A stretch of DNA of 64,000 nucleotides from Tumebacillus permanentifrigoris (GTDB lineage Bacteria; Bacillota; Bacilli; Tumebacillales; Tumebacillaceae), in the NCBI RefSeq assembly GCF_003148565.1, contig NZ_QGGL01000008.1, positions 157,586 to 221,585 on the forward strand. The letters are read 5' to 3'. The position numbers and the translations under genes were made by a program. The notes below the pieces were generated by a model. That model was given only the letters and a program-made list of their open reading frames with translations, had not been told where the DNA came from and searched no databases. This document shows, piece by piece, positions 42,176 to 51,500 of the stretch. Within the stretch, counting starts at the first letter, position 1. Each line of letters begins with the position of its first letter.

Positions 42176-44479
42176 ATGAAAGACATCAATTGGTATACGG
42201 CTTCGTTGTTTGCTGTGGGGCTTACTGCGTTTTTTGGGTATTTGGCGTACTTTCAACCGGAACATTTCACCTTGTTCGTGGTGTTGACGGTCCTCATCGT
42301 GGTGCTGGATTCCTTCCCGCTGTCGTTGCCGAGTGGGTTGTCGTACAGTTGCGGTTGTATCGGGTATCTCTATCTCGTGATGAACTACGGGATGGGTGCC
42401 GTCGTGTTTCCGTTGTTGGTCGGGTCGTTGGTGCCGTTTCTAAAAGTAGCGGGGATGTCGCTGCGCAACGTGAAATGGTTTCGCTACTTCGCCAATGTCG
42501 GGATGTACGTCCTCAGTTTGATCGTCGCGTATGCTACGTATCAGTACACGGAGGGGCTGTACCCGGTGTTTCGGGCGCTGCTCAGTGTGCTTGCCTATGA
42601 GTGGATCTCTGCGATGATCTATGCGGGCATCTTCTATACGGTCTACAGGAAGCCGCTCCGGTCGGCGATCACCAAGCGTTTGCAAGAATTGACGTTGCCG
42701 ATCTTGGTGTCGAGCATCATCTTTGCACGGTTGTTGTTGATCGGGACGAACCCGCGCAATGAACTGATCATCGAACTGGTCTACACAGTGGCCTTTGTCC
42801 TGCTGATCCTGTTTTTCTCATCGGCCTATCTGAAAAAAATCTCCGACCGCGAGCAACTCATCGAGGAGAGTTCGAAGCGGTACAACACGTTGCTTCAACA
42901 CAGTCAGGACTTGATTTTCACGCTCGATGCCGAGGGGGTTGTCAACTCTGGCAATGAGGCGTTCTACGCGAGCGAACAGGCTCCACTGGTCGACGATGCA
43001 CATGTCCGACAAGCGTTGCAAGGACTGCCCCAGAGTTTTGAATCGAAACTGCGGTCGGGGGAGGGCGAAGCGCGGGACGTCGAGGTGATCTATACGCCGA
43101 ACTTCGTCGATGGACAAGTCGTCGGGGTGTTCGGCATTGCGAAGGACATCACGGAGCGCAAAGCGTCGGAAGCGTTGATCTACCAGATGGCGTATTACGA
43201 TAGCTTGACCAACCTGCCGAACCGACGATCCTTTCAGGAGCAATCTGAATCCATGTTGCAACGGGCCGCGGCGCAAGGCACCGAACTGGCGATCTTCATG
43301 GTCGATCTCGACAATTTCAAGTACATCAATGACACGCTCGGGCATGATGCGGGCGACCAGTTGCTTGAGAAAGTCGCGGACAAGATCTCTACGTATATCG
43401 GTTCGCTGGGCATGGTGGCACGGATGGGCGGAGATGAGTTTACGATTCTACTGCCCGATCTGGCAGCCGTCGAGTGCTTGTCGGCGTTCGCCAATGGGTT
43501 GGTGCAGGAGTTGAGCCTGCCTGTGGATGTGAGTGGCGTCCCATTTCGGGTGACGGCGAGTGTGGGGATCTCCAAGTTCCCGGAGAACGGTGCGACCGTG
43601 GAGAGCTTGTTGAAGTTTGCAGATACCGCGATGTATTCCAGCAAAAAGCGTGGCAAAAACACCTACCATCTGTTCTCGAAAACGGAGAGTTTGAACCGGC
43701 AGTTTGAGATCGGGATGGAGATGTCGGGGGCGTTGGAACGCGAGGAATTTGCGGTGTATTACCAACCGCAGATCAATTCGCTCGGCGGACATGTGGAGTC
43801 CTTGGAAGCGCTCGTGCGTTGGGCGCATCCGACGAAGGGTCTGATCTCTCCGGTCGACTTCATTCCGGTGGCGGAGGAGACGGGATTCATCGTCGATCTG
43901 GGCGAATGGGTCCTGCGCCGCGCCTGCCAGCAAGCGAAGTTGTGGCAGCAGGAAGGCAAGAATGTAAAGGTCTCCGTCAACCTCTCCAGCCGCCAGTTGC
44001 AGGAGGCGAACCTCGTGCAACGGGTGAAAAGCGTGCTGGAGGAGACCGAACTTCCGCCACGGCTGCTGAAGCTGGAGGTCACGGAGAGCGTGATCATCAA
44101 CGACTTGGTCGCCTCTGTGCAGTTATTGAAGGGACTCTCCGACATGGGGGTTGTCATCGAGATCGACGACTTCGGGACCGGGTACTCCTCGCTGAGCTAC
44201 TTGACGCAATTGCCCGTCAGCGCGATCAAGCTGGATCGGACGTTTACGGCGGAGATCGTGTCGGATGAGCGGCAACGCAAAGTCGTGGAGTCGGTGGTGA
44301 AGTTAGCGCATGCCTTGGGGATGAGCGTGGTTGCCGAGGGCGTGGATTCTGTGGAGAAGCTGAAGATCCTCGAACAAAAGGGATGCGACAGCTTCCAAGG
44401 GTATTTGTTCAGCAAGCCGCTGCCGGCGAACCAATTGCCGGAGGTTATGAATCAGTTGCAAAGGAAAGAGACCTGCTGA
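42176..44479 (+). CDS. membrane-bound PAS-GGDEF-EAL c-di-GMP enzyme
   Basis: The 767-residue protein has an N-terminal membrane sensor of about six or seven helices (about 5-220), a PAS domain (about 235-340), a GGDEF domain and an EAL domain. The diguanylate cyclase site is intact as GGDEF (418-422). The phosphodiesterase motif EAL (544-546, in LEALVRW) and DDFGTGYSSLSYL are also intact. Both activities are therefore possible, with the dominant one set by the sensor. AAAGGAG lies before the ATG at 42176. Monocistronic, with a terminator overlapping the stop. The membrane domain resembles MASE-type sensors but I cannot name the class. Confidence 0.92.
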   Translation: MKDINWYTASLFAVGLTAFFGYLAYFQPEHFTLFVVLTVLIVVLDSFPLSLPSGLSYSCGCIGYLYLVMNYGMGAVVFPLLVGSLVPFLKVAGMSLRNVKWFRYFANVGMYVLSLIVAYATYQYTEGLYPVFRALLSVLAYEWISAMIYAGIFYTVYRKPLRSAITKRLQELTLPILVSSIIFARLLLIGTNPRNELIIELVYTVAFVLLILFFSSAYLKKISDREQLIEESSKRYNTLLQHSQDLIFTLDAEGVVNSGNEAFYASEQAPLVDDAHVRQALQGLPQSFESKLRSGEGEARDVEVIYTPNFVDGQVVGVFGIAKDITERKASEALIYQMAYYDSLTNLPNRRSFQEQSESMLQRAAAQGTELAIFMVDLDNFKYINDTLGHDAGDQLLEKVADKISTYIGSLGMVARMGGDEFTILLPDLAAVECLSAFANGLVQELSLPVDVSGVPFRVTASVGISKFPENGATVESLLKFADTAMYSSKKRGKNTYHLFSKTESLNRQFEIGMEMSGALEREEFAVYYQPQINSLGGHVESLEALVRWAHPTKGLISPVDFIPVAEETGFIVDLGEWVLRRACQQAKLWQQEGKNVKVSVNLSSRQLQEANLVQRVKSVLEETELPPRLLKLEVTESVIINDLVASVQLLKGLSDMGVVIEIDDFGTGYSSLSYLTQLPVSAIKLDRTFTAEIVSDERQRKVVESVVKLAHALGMSVVAEGVDSVEKLKILEQKGCDSFQGYLFSKPLPANQLPEVMNQLQRKETC

Positions 44480-44498
44480 GGAGCAGGTCTCTTTTTTT
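44467..44498 (+). terminator. terminator of the GGDEF-EAL gene
   Basis: GAGACCTGCT-gagg-AGCAGGTCTC followed by T7. The stem contains the gene's stop codon. Confidence 0.9.
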
Positions 44499-44591
44499 CA
44501 ATGCAACGCGAGAACTTGGTCAACTGTCTATGCCAATCCTGGCTTGACCGACATATGTTGTAGCATCAAGTAAAAAGGAGTGAAACTCACC

Positions 44592-44708
44592 ATGACGTTC
44601 GGTCCGTACACGCAATGGGCGGTTGTTTTTCTGATTATCTTCGTGTTGTTCTTCCTCTTGGTACCGGTCTGCTACCCGGTCACCACAACGACTGTGCACT
44701 GCCGCTAA
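44592..44708 (+). CDS. YjcZ-family sporulation-type mini-protein
   Basis: The 38-residue peptide has a single hydrophobic helix (WAVVFLIIFVLFFLLVPVCY) and the short aromatic N-terminal segment GPYTQ typical of the YjcZ family found in spore formers. AAAAGGAG precedes the ATG. A similar protein occurs at 62961-63050. Function is unknown; expression in sporulating cells is assumed for the family. It is followed by the twin glycine-rich genes. Confidence 0.85.
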   Translation: MTFGPYTQWAVVFLIIFVLFFLLVPVCYPVTTTTVHCR

Positions 44709-44786
44709 GATGATTCACTCCTCAGATTTCCATCGTGGGCAACCACGGTGGAAATCACAAGTAACGATAGGGATGGTGATAGATTC

Positions 44787-45266
44787 GTGAAAAGGAAAAG
44801 TTCGTCTCCGAAAGCAGCACCTCGAAAAGCGAAAACGGTGACAGGACATCTGGTGTTCGCACCGGGTCCGATGGGTTCCTTTGGCGGTGGAACTGTACAA
44901 GGCCCTGGCGCTGCTGGTGGATTCGGATTCAGTGGCCCGCTTGGCACTTCGGCCGGCATCGGCTTCTCGGCAACGGGTCCTGGAGGAAGTGGAGTAGGCG
45001 TCGGGGGTGGACAATCCGGCGGGGCCAGCTCGGTGGGCGTCGGTGCATCGCAAGGTCTCGGGGTCGGGATCGGCGGTGGCTTCACAACACCGTTTGGCAC
45101 GCAATCGTTTGGGTTTGCCCAATCTCAAGGGGGAGGAGTAGCGACCGGATTTGGAGCGGCTCAACGCGGTGGTGGTTACGGTCCGTATCCGATGTATCGC
45201 GGTGGCGGGTACGGCCCGATGTATCCTGGGCGCGTCATCTCGCGCACCACGTGGGTTTGGATGTAA
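44787..45266 (+). CDS. glycine-rich low-complexity protein, twin 1
   Basis: The 159-residue protein begins at GTG 44787, inside the context GGGATGGTGAta that recurs before twin 2. A basic head (KRKSSSPKAAPRKAK) is followed by VFAPGPMGSFGGGTVQGPG and a Gly/Ser/Ala-rich body. The C-terminal end has two RGGGYGPMY-like units and ISRTTWVWM. No signal peptide or known domain is seen. The composition resembles structural proteins of the spore surface, and the YjcZ neighbour points to sporulation; both are inferences. Confidence 0.75.
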   Translation: MKRKSSSPKAAPRKAKTVTGHLVFAPGPMGSFGGGTVQGPGAAGGFGFSGPLGTSAGIGFSATGPGGSGVGVGGGQSGGASSVGVGASQGLGVGIGGGFTTPFGTQSFGFAQSQGGGVATGFGAAQRGGGYGPYPMYRGGGYGPMYPGRVISRTTWVWM

Positions 45267-45298
45267 GGATTTATCAACGATAGGGATGGTGACAGTTT

Positions 45299-45778
45299 GT
45301 GAAAAAACAAAAAATGAACAAAAAAGCAACACCTCGCAAGTCTAAAGTTGTCAAAGGGAACTTGGTGTTCGCACCAGGTCCGATGGGTTCCTTCGGTTTG
45401 GGAACAGTTCAAGGCCCAGGTACTGCCGGTGGATTTGGCACCAGCGGACCGCTGGGCACCACGTCTGGCATCGGTTTTTCTGGGACAGGCCCTGGAGGAG
45501 CTGGCTTGGGGATCGGCGGTGGACTATCCGGCGGGGCAGGTTCGATCGGCATCGGCGCATCGCAAGGCCCGGCGGTCGGCATCGGCGGTGGCGCAACTTC
45601 TCCGCTGGGTACGCAGTCGTTTGGATTTGCACAGTCGCAAGCAGGCGGGGCGGCAACCGGGTTTGGTGCAGCACAACGCGGTGGCGGATACGGTCCGTAC
45701 TCGATGTATCGTGGCGGCGGGTACGGCCCGATGTATCCGGGACAAGTTATCTCCCGCACCACTTGGGTTTGGATGTAG
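45299..45778 (+). CDS. glycine-rich low-complexity protein, twin 2
   Basis: The 159-residue paralog of the preceding gene has exactly the same length. It starts at GTG 45299 after the same GATAGGGATGGTGA leader. The basic head differs (KKQKMNKKATPRKSK), while the APGPMGSFG core, the Gly-rich body and the RGGGYGPMYPG and ISRTTWVWM tail are nearly identical. The genes are a recent tandem duplication, 32 nt apart, transcribed together and ended by the terminator at 45790-45820. Confidence 0.78.
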   Translation: MKKQKMNKKATPRKSKVVKGNLVFAPGPMGSFGLGTVQGPGTAGGFGTSGPLGTTSGIGFSGTGPGGAGLGIGGGLSGGAGSIGIGASQGPAVGIGGGATSPLGTQSFGFAQSQAGGAATGFGAAQRGGGYGPYSMYRGGGYGPMYPGQVISRTTWVWM

Positions 45779-45789
45779 GACTGCTGCAA

Positions 45790-45820
45790 GAAAAGGGAAC
45801 CGTGGAAACGGTTCCTTTTT
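45790..45820 (+). terminator. terminator after the glycine-rich twins
   Basis: AAAAGGGAACCGT/ACGGTTCCTTTTT stem. Confidence 0.85.
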
Positions 45821-45838
45821 AGTAGGAGTTGAAGGCGG

Positions 45839-46396
45839 TTGTCAGGACTCGATAGCACGTACATGGTGGCATTTTTCGTTGTATTTTGCTTGTTTTTTCT
45901 GGTGGTCCCTGCCTCTTATGCACCGTCAGACTTGTTGGCTCCCTGGCCTGCAGGACTTCGGTATGAATGCGTCAATGGCAACTTTGGAGCCACGCATGAT
46001 ATCCCGTTCACGTATTACGCATGGGATTTTGAGATGCCGATCGGATCGGAAGTTCTGGCCGCATCGCGAGGGCGGGTAGACTTTTGCGGCGTGACAGGAA
46101 CGGACGGCTATGGAGAGCAAGTGCGCATCAAGCATCCCAATGGCAGTTACACGCTGTACGCGCATCTCAGCGCCCACGCCGTGTACAGAGGTCAACAGAT
46201 ACGCCGAGGTGATGTGATTGGTTTTTCCGGCAATACCGGGTATTCCTTCACACCCCATCTGCACTTTGCGGTCATCGACCGCGGCAATCTGAGCTATCCA
46301 GCTGCATTTTTGGACATCGGAATACCTGTGGAGAATGGGTGGTATGTCTCCAAGAATCGAAGATACCACGGGAGGATCGAACCTGTGTCGAGATAA
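45839..46396 (+). CDS. secreted M23-family metallopeptidase (LytM-like)
   Basis: The 185-residue protein has an N-terminal hydrophobic signal or anchor (about 9-28) and a compact LytM domain that cleaves peptidoglycan cross-bridges. The motif YYAWDFEMPIGSEVLAASRG contains the zinc-ligand Asp. The usual adjacent H-x3-D histidine is replaced by Tyr, so the ligand may be the earlier His in GATHDIP, as in a subset of M23 enzymes. YAHLSAHAVYRGQQI and TPHLHFAVID provide the HxH. TTG 45839 has AGGAG 10 nt upstream; ATG 45863 is an alternative. It follows the twin genes, perhaps as part of a spore-related cluster. Confidence 0.82.
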   Translation: MSGLDSTYMVAFFVVFCLFFLVVPASYAPSDLLAPWPAGLRYECVNGNFGATHDIPFTYYAWDFEMPIGSEVLAASRGRVDFCGVTGTDGYGEQVRIKHPNGSYTLYAHLSAHAVYRGQQIRRGDVIGFSGNTGYSFTPHLHFAVIDRGNLSYPAAFLDIGIPVENGWYVSKNRRYHGRIEPVSR

Positions 46397-46402
46397 GTTT
46401 GG

Positions 46403-46432
46403 TTGTAAATTTCTGAACACTCAGTTTATAAT
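46403..46432 (+). promoter_or_regulatory. promoter of the acyl-CoA ligase gene
   Basis: TTGTAA and TATAAT with an 18-bp spacer, 37 nt before the ATG. Confidence 0.65.
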
Positions 46433-46468
46433 CAAAGTATCTGAGACCTAGAGGAGGAGCCAATCCCA

Positions 46469-48079
46469 ATGATGGATTTCCCATTAACTCTCCGCACGAT
46501 GTTCGAACGGGCTGAAAAGTTTTTCCCGAAAAAAGAGATTGTCTCCCGCACGATGTCCGGCTTGTTCCGGTATACCTACGCGGACTATGCGCGCCGTACC
46601 CGCCGCTTGTCCAGCGCGTTGGAGTCGCTGGGCGTACAACGGGGGGACCGCGTGGCGACGTTTGCATGGAACGACCATCGTCACTTGGAGGCCTACTTTG
46701 CAATTCCCTGTATGGGGGCTGTCCTGCACACGGTGAACATCCGGTTGTCGCCCGATCACATCTCCTACATCGTCAATCATGCGCAAGACCGGGTGATGCT
46801 GGTCGATGAAACGCTGGTTCCGCTCTTGGAAAAGGTGCAGGACCAATTGACGACCGTGCAGGCCTACATCATCATGACCGACAAGCCGGAGCTCCCGCCG
46901 ACCACGTTGCAACCGGCGTATTCCTATGAGCAGTTGATTGCCAGTGCAGAGGAGACCTACAGCTACCCGGATGACCTCGACGAAAAATCGTTGGCGGGGA
47001 TGTGCTATACCTCCGCGACCACGGGCAAACCGAAGGGCGTGACCTATACGCATCGGGGGGTCTACTTGCACAGCATCACACTTGGACTGGCGGATACAAC
47101 CGCCGTTTCCGAGTACGACACGCTCCTGCCGATCGTTCCGATGTTCCATGTGAATGCCTGGGGGATGCCGTTTGTCGGGGTCTGGTTTGGTTCCAAGCAG
47201 GTGCTGCCGGGACCCATGCCCACGCCGCAAATTTTGCTGGAACTGATTCAGCAGGAAAAAGTGACGATCTCCGCAGGCGTGCCGACCGTCTGGCTGGGGG
47301 TCTTGAAAGCGCTTGAGGAAGGGCAATACGATGTCAGTTCCTTGCGAGCGGTGCTATGCGGAGGTTCGGCTGCCCCGCGCGGCTTGATCGAAGCGTATGA
47401 GACGAAACACGGCATTCAGTTCCTCCATGCCTATGGGATGACCGAAGCCTCCCCGATCGCGCTGGTTTCGCGCTTGAAGAGCACCCAAAAAGACCTGTCG
47501 CAACAGGATCGACTGGACATCCGCTCCAAGCAAGGGCTGTTGGTGCCAGGACTGGAGATGCGCATCGTCGGTCAGGACGGGGAAGTCAACTGGGACGGGC
47601 AAGAGATGGGGGAAATCTGGTTGCGCGGTCCGTGGATTGCTCATGAATACTACGAGGATGAGCGGTCGTCGGATTCGTTTGTGGACGGTTGGTTCCACAC
47701 AGGTGACGTAGCTGTCGTGGATGAGGAAGGCGTTGTCAAATTGGTCGACCGCACGAAGGACTTGGTCAAGAGCGGCGGCGAGTGGATCTCGTCTGTGGAT
47801 TTGGAAAATGCCTTGATGGCGCATCCGGCCGTGTTTGAAGCCTGTGTGACCGGGATTCCGCATGCCAAGTGGGATGAGCGCCCGCTGGCGTTCGTCGTGT
47901 TGAAGGAAGCGTACAAGGACAAAGTGGAGAAGCAGGAACTGCTCAGCAGCTTGCAAGACCAGTTCGCGAAGTGGTGGATTCCCGATGATGTGGTCCTTCT
48001 GAACGAGATTCCCAAGACGTCGGTCGGGAAGTTTTTGAAGCGGGCGTTGCGTGAGGAGTACCAGGAGTATTATTTGTAG
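46469..48079 (+). CDS. acyl-CoA synthetase (AMP-forming ligase family)
   Basis: The 536-residue ANL-superfamily enzyme activates a carboxylic acid as acyl-AMP and transfers it to CoA. CYTSATTGKPKGVTYTHRG is the phosphate-binding motif, HAYGMTEASPIA the adenine motif, and GWFHTGDVAVVDEEG with DLVKSGGEWIS the hinge region. The catalytic C-terminal Lys lies in IPKTSVGKFLKR. Overall similarity is to medium/long-chain fatty acid ligases (AlkK/FadD-like). GAGGAGG precedes the ATG. No beta-oxidation genes lie adjacent, so chain length and pathway are not determined. Confidence 0.9.
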   Translation: MMDFPLTLRTMFERAEKFFPKKEIVSRTMSGLFRYTYADYARRTRRLSSALESLGVQRGDRVATFAWNDHRHLEAYFAIPCMGAVLHTVNIRLSPDHISYIVNHAQDRVMLVDETLVPLLEKVQDQLTTVQAYIIMTDKPELPPTTLQPAYSYEQLIASAEETYSYPDDLDEKSLAGMCYTSATTGKPKGVTYTHRGVYLHSITLGLADTTAVSEYDTLLPIVPMFHVNAWGMPFVGVWFGSKQVLPGPMPTPQILLELIQQEKVTISAGVPTVWLGVLKALEEGQYDVSSLRAVLCGGSAAPRGLIEAYETKHGIQFLHAYGMTEASPIALVSRLKSTQKDLSQQDRLDIRSKQGLLVPGLEMRIVGQDGEVNWDGQEMGEIWLRGPWIAHEYYEDERSSDSFVDGWFHTGDVAVVDEEGVVKLVDRTKDLVKSGGEWISSVDLENALMAHPAVFEACVTGIPHAKWDERPLAFVVLKEAYKDKVEKQELLSSLQDQFAKWWIPDDVVLLNEIPKTSVGKFLKRALREEYQEYYL

Positions 48080-48148
48080 GCAAGACCTGAGAGCCCCTGA
48101 ATAGTCTAGAAGGGAGACACCATCATCTCTTCTGGGAGGGGGATTCTC

Positions 48149-48430
48149 ATGCAGGAAAAACAGCAGAGAACCGGATTGGCACGGGCTTCTCTCTACGTGT
48201 ACTCCGTGTTGCTGATCGCGTTCCTTGCGGTGCAGGCTTATTTTGAAGTGAAGCGCGAGAACTTCTGGGAAGACAACTTGAATGTGCAGGCCGATGTGGC
48301 GGTGGCGATGTACCGCGACCAAATTCAAGTGAACTACTTCATCTGCTTGGGGACGATTGCGGTGCTCACGATCCTGTGGGCGATTGCCGTTGGGGCGAGC
48401 AAGCGCAAGCAGAAGCGACAGACCGCGTGA
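48149..48430 (+). CDS. small two-helix membrane protein of unknown function
   Basis: The 93-residue protein has two transmembrane helices (about 13-31 and 64-83) and a basic tail SKRKQKRQTA. GGGAGGGGG precedes the ATG at 48149, which is 69 nt after the acyl-CoA ligase stop with no terminator between, so cotranscription is likely. No family recognised. Confidence 0.75.
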   Translation: MQEKQQRTGLARASLYVYSVLLIAFLAVQAYFEVKRENFWEDNLNVQADVAVAMYRDQIQVNYFICLGTIAVLTILWAIAVGASKRKQKRQTA

Positions 48431-48467
48431 AAAAAGGAGGGGGCGATGAGTGCTCCCCTCCTTTTTT
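48429..48467 (+). terminator. terminator before addB
   Basis: AAAAAAGGAGGGG/CCCCTCCTTTTTT stem. Confidence 0.85.
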
Positions 48468-48554
48468 GTGTTGATAAATTTGGTTGCGGCTTCGACTATC
48501 CATCCATTTTATCTGCCTGTAAAATAGGAGAGATAGAAAAGGAGGTCGGAGCTC

Positions 48555-51500
48555 ATGCGTGAAGTGATTTGCGGGCCGTTCCACAGCGGGCATCGTGACG
48601 AGTGGGCGGCAGAATTTCGGACGTTGGTCGAGGGCGGTCGGGCGCAGACCTGCCTGTATGTCGTGCCGACGCGTGGACTGGCCGGGGTCGTGCGCGATCG
48701 CGTGTTGGACGGGCTGCCGGGCATGGCGGGCGAGCAGATCCTTACCCTGTTCGAGGTCGTCGAGGAAGTCCTGCGCCGCAGTGGAAAGTCTTACGTGCGG
48801 TTGGATGCCCTCGCCACAGAGCGGCTCGTAGCAAAAGTCCTGCGCAGCCTCGGGCGCGCAGGCGTCATGTGGAACGGCGAGTCCTTGGAGCACTGGGCGC
48901 ACAGTCCGGGCGTGGTGTCCGCCTTCCAGCGGCACATCGGCGAGTTGAAACGATCGAGGGTCAACCCGACCGACATCCTGACGATGGTGCGCGGGACGGC
49001 AGATGAAGCGACGGTATCGGTCCTCGCCCAAGTCTACACCGAGTACCAACAGGCGTTGCACAGCGGGGAGATCCCACTGCTCGATACGGAGGAAACCTAT
49101 CTGGAGGCGGGCCGCGTGTTGCGCCAACAGGGTGTTGCACAGATCTTCCCCGGTGTGGAACAGGTATTTTTTGACTACTTCGTAGACTTCCAGCCGCACC
49201 AGATGGACGTGGTGATTCCGTTGCTGCATGCCGAGCGCGTGCAGGTGTTTTTACCGTATGATCCAGAGCGCTGGGCATGGATGGAGAGCGCGGCTGGGTT
49301 GATGCAGGAGTCGATGAAGGCATTTCGCGCCAATGGGTTGCAGATCCGCTATGAGGATGAGGTCGTCGCGGTGAACATCCCCGCAGACCTCCAGCAGGTC
49401 CAATCCCGCCTGTTCGCTCCCCACCCGCAAGCGTTGGAAAAAACGCCGTCCCTGCACGCCTTTCGCGCGCGGACGGCGGAGAAGGAGTGGCTATGGGTCG
49501 CCAAGCAGATCAAACGCCTGCACCAGAACGGCGTAGCTCTGCGCGACATCGCGATCCTCACGCCAGAGGAAGTTGAACATGGCGGTCTCATACATCGCGT
49601 GCTCACGCGTGTTGGCGTGCCCGTCCAGCAGAATGTCTCGTTGCGCGCCGACCGTGTGCCGTGGTTGCGCGACCTGTTGACGCTGTACACACTGGATGAC
49701 GCCGCGTGGCATCGCGATACATTGGAAGTTCTGGCCGGGGCAGATGCCCTGCTGGGCGACCACCCCTTACGTGGAAAACAGACCGTGCCGCAACGCGTGT
49801 CCCGGCAGATCGGCGTGGTCAAGGGCTTGTCGCTGTGGCAAAAAAGGCTGGCCGAGCATATCGGGTGGGACCAAAAGGCGAAGTTGATGAGTTCGTTAGC
49901 TGACGGGAAAGGCGAGCACGCCGCACCCGATGCACTGGAGGAAGACGCTGACGAACTACGTACCTTCGCCGCCTTTGTCGACCTCCTCGCCGCAAAAGTC
50001 GCACTCCTCCCACGCACAACAGACGGGGGAACTCATGCGACCGCGATGAGGGCGCTTTTGCCGGAGCAAGGGGACTTCCAACGAGCCTTGGTCGGACGAT
50101 ATCGCAAAGGCGATGGCTACAGCCTCGAAGACCTCCAGCGCGACCTGCGGGCGCGTGAATCGCTGGAGAAAGTTCTCGACGCGTTGGAGCACATGGACGC
50201 GCTGCTCGATGAGACCAGTTCCTACTCGCGTGCGGAATTCGTTGAAGTGCTCAGCAACTATTTGCATGCCGAACAGATCGTCCTCGAACGCGGCAAACCG
50301 GGTGGAGTTGCCCTGCTCAACCCGTCAGCAGCCAGAGGGCTGACGTTCCGGCATGTCTTTTTCGTCGGCCTCAACGAAGGGAAGTGGCCGCTCGTCCCGA
50401 GCACTTCCTGGCTTCTGCGCGATGCGTTGCGTGAGGAATTGACCGACCGCGTGTCCCTGCTCGCTCCACAAGTGCAGATCGACCAACAGCGGTTGTTTCT
50501 GCTGATGGGCCTGCACACCGCTACAGCAGGCGTTTGGTTCTCCACGGTCAGCGCCTCCAAGCAAGACCTCCCGTCGCGCTTTCTCAGTCAACTGTGCGAA
50601 ATCTGCCCGACGATGGAGATCGAAACTGACGACTACCTCGGAGGTTCCGCACTCTACCCGCAGTCACCACTGGAGATCTCCAACACTGTGGAAGCCCGCG
50701 ACTGGCTGGCGGCCTTGCATCGCCGTGTCGATATAAGCCCCGAGGACATCGTGGCCGCACAGGCGCTCACCACCCTAGAACCCGAGTTCTGGCGACAAGT
50801 CTATGCCCAATCCGAGGGGGAGCAAGCGCGTGCTGCATCGGTGGGGGCGAGTCGATTTGACGGCTTGCTGGAGGCGGCGGAGATCCGTGCCGAACTCGCA
50901 GACCGCTACTCCACGGAGCGCATCTACAGCGTGTCGCAATTCAACCGCTACGGGGAGTGTGGCTACAAGTTCTTTCTCTCCCGCGTGCTGAACCTCGATT
51001 CGACGAGGGAGGAAGACGCCGAACTCTCCGCAATGGAAAAGGGAAACCTCTACCACCGCGTCCTGCACCGCCTGTACGACCAACTGCGCGAGGCTGACCG
51101 CGTGACCCCCGAATTCATTGAAACCATGCGTGCGCAGATTCCGGCGATTTTTGAGGAGGAGTGGGCACTGGCGCAAACCCAGCGCTACACCGAGGTCGGC
51201 CTGCGCCAACAGTTGGAAAAAGACCGCCTGCTTCGCCGCCTCCACGACTGGTTTGAAGGCGAGGCCGACGCGTGGCAAAAGCAAGGCCTCGCGCTCGTCC
51301 CGCGCTATCTGGAATGGGTGTTTGGCATGACGACGAGCGGAGATCACGATCCGAATTCCCGCCTAGAGCCGATCACCATCGGGGACTTGAAACTGCGTGG
51401 GCAGATCGACCGCATCGATGCCACGCGCGACGGACAGTTCATGGTCGTCGATTACAAGGCGAAAAACACCAAGCCGATGCCCCGCGCCATCCAGAACGGC

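Noticed and set aside
44715..45778. Repeated motifs suggestive of a CRISPR-like or repeat array
   Set aside because: The repeats are codons of glycine-rich twin proteins, with irregular spacing and no spacer structure.
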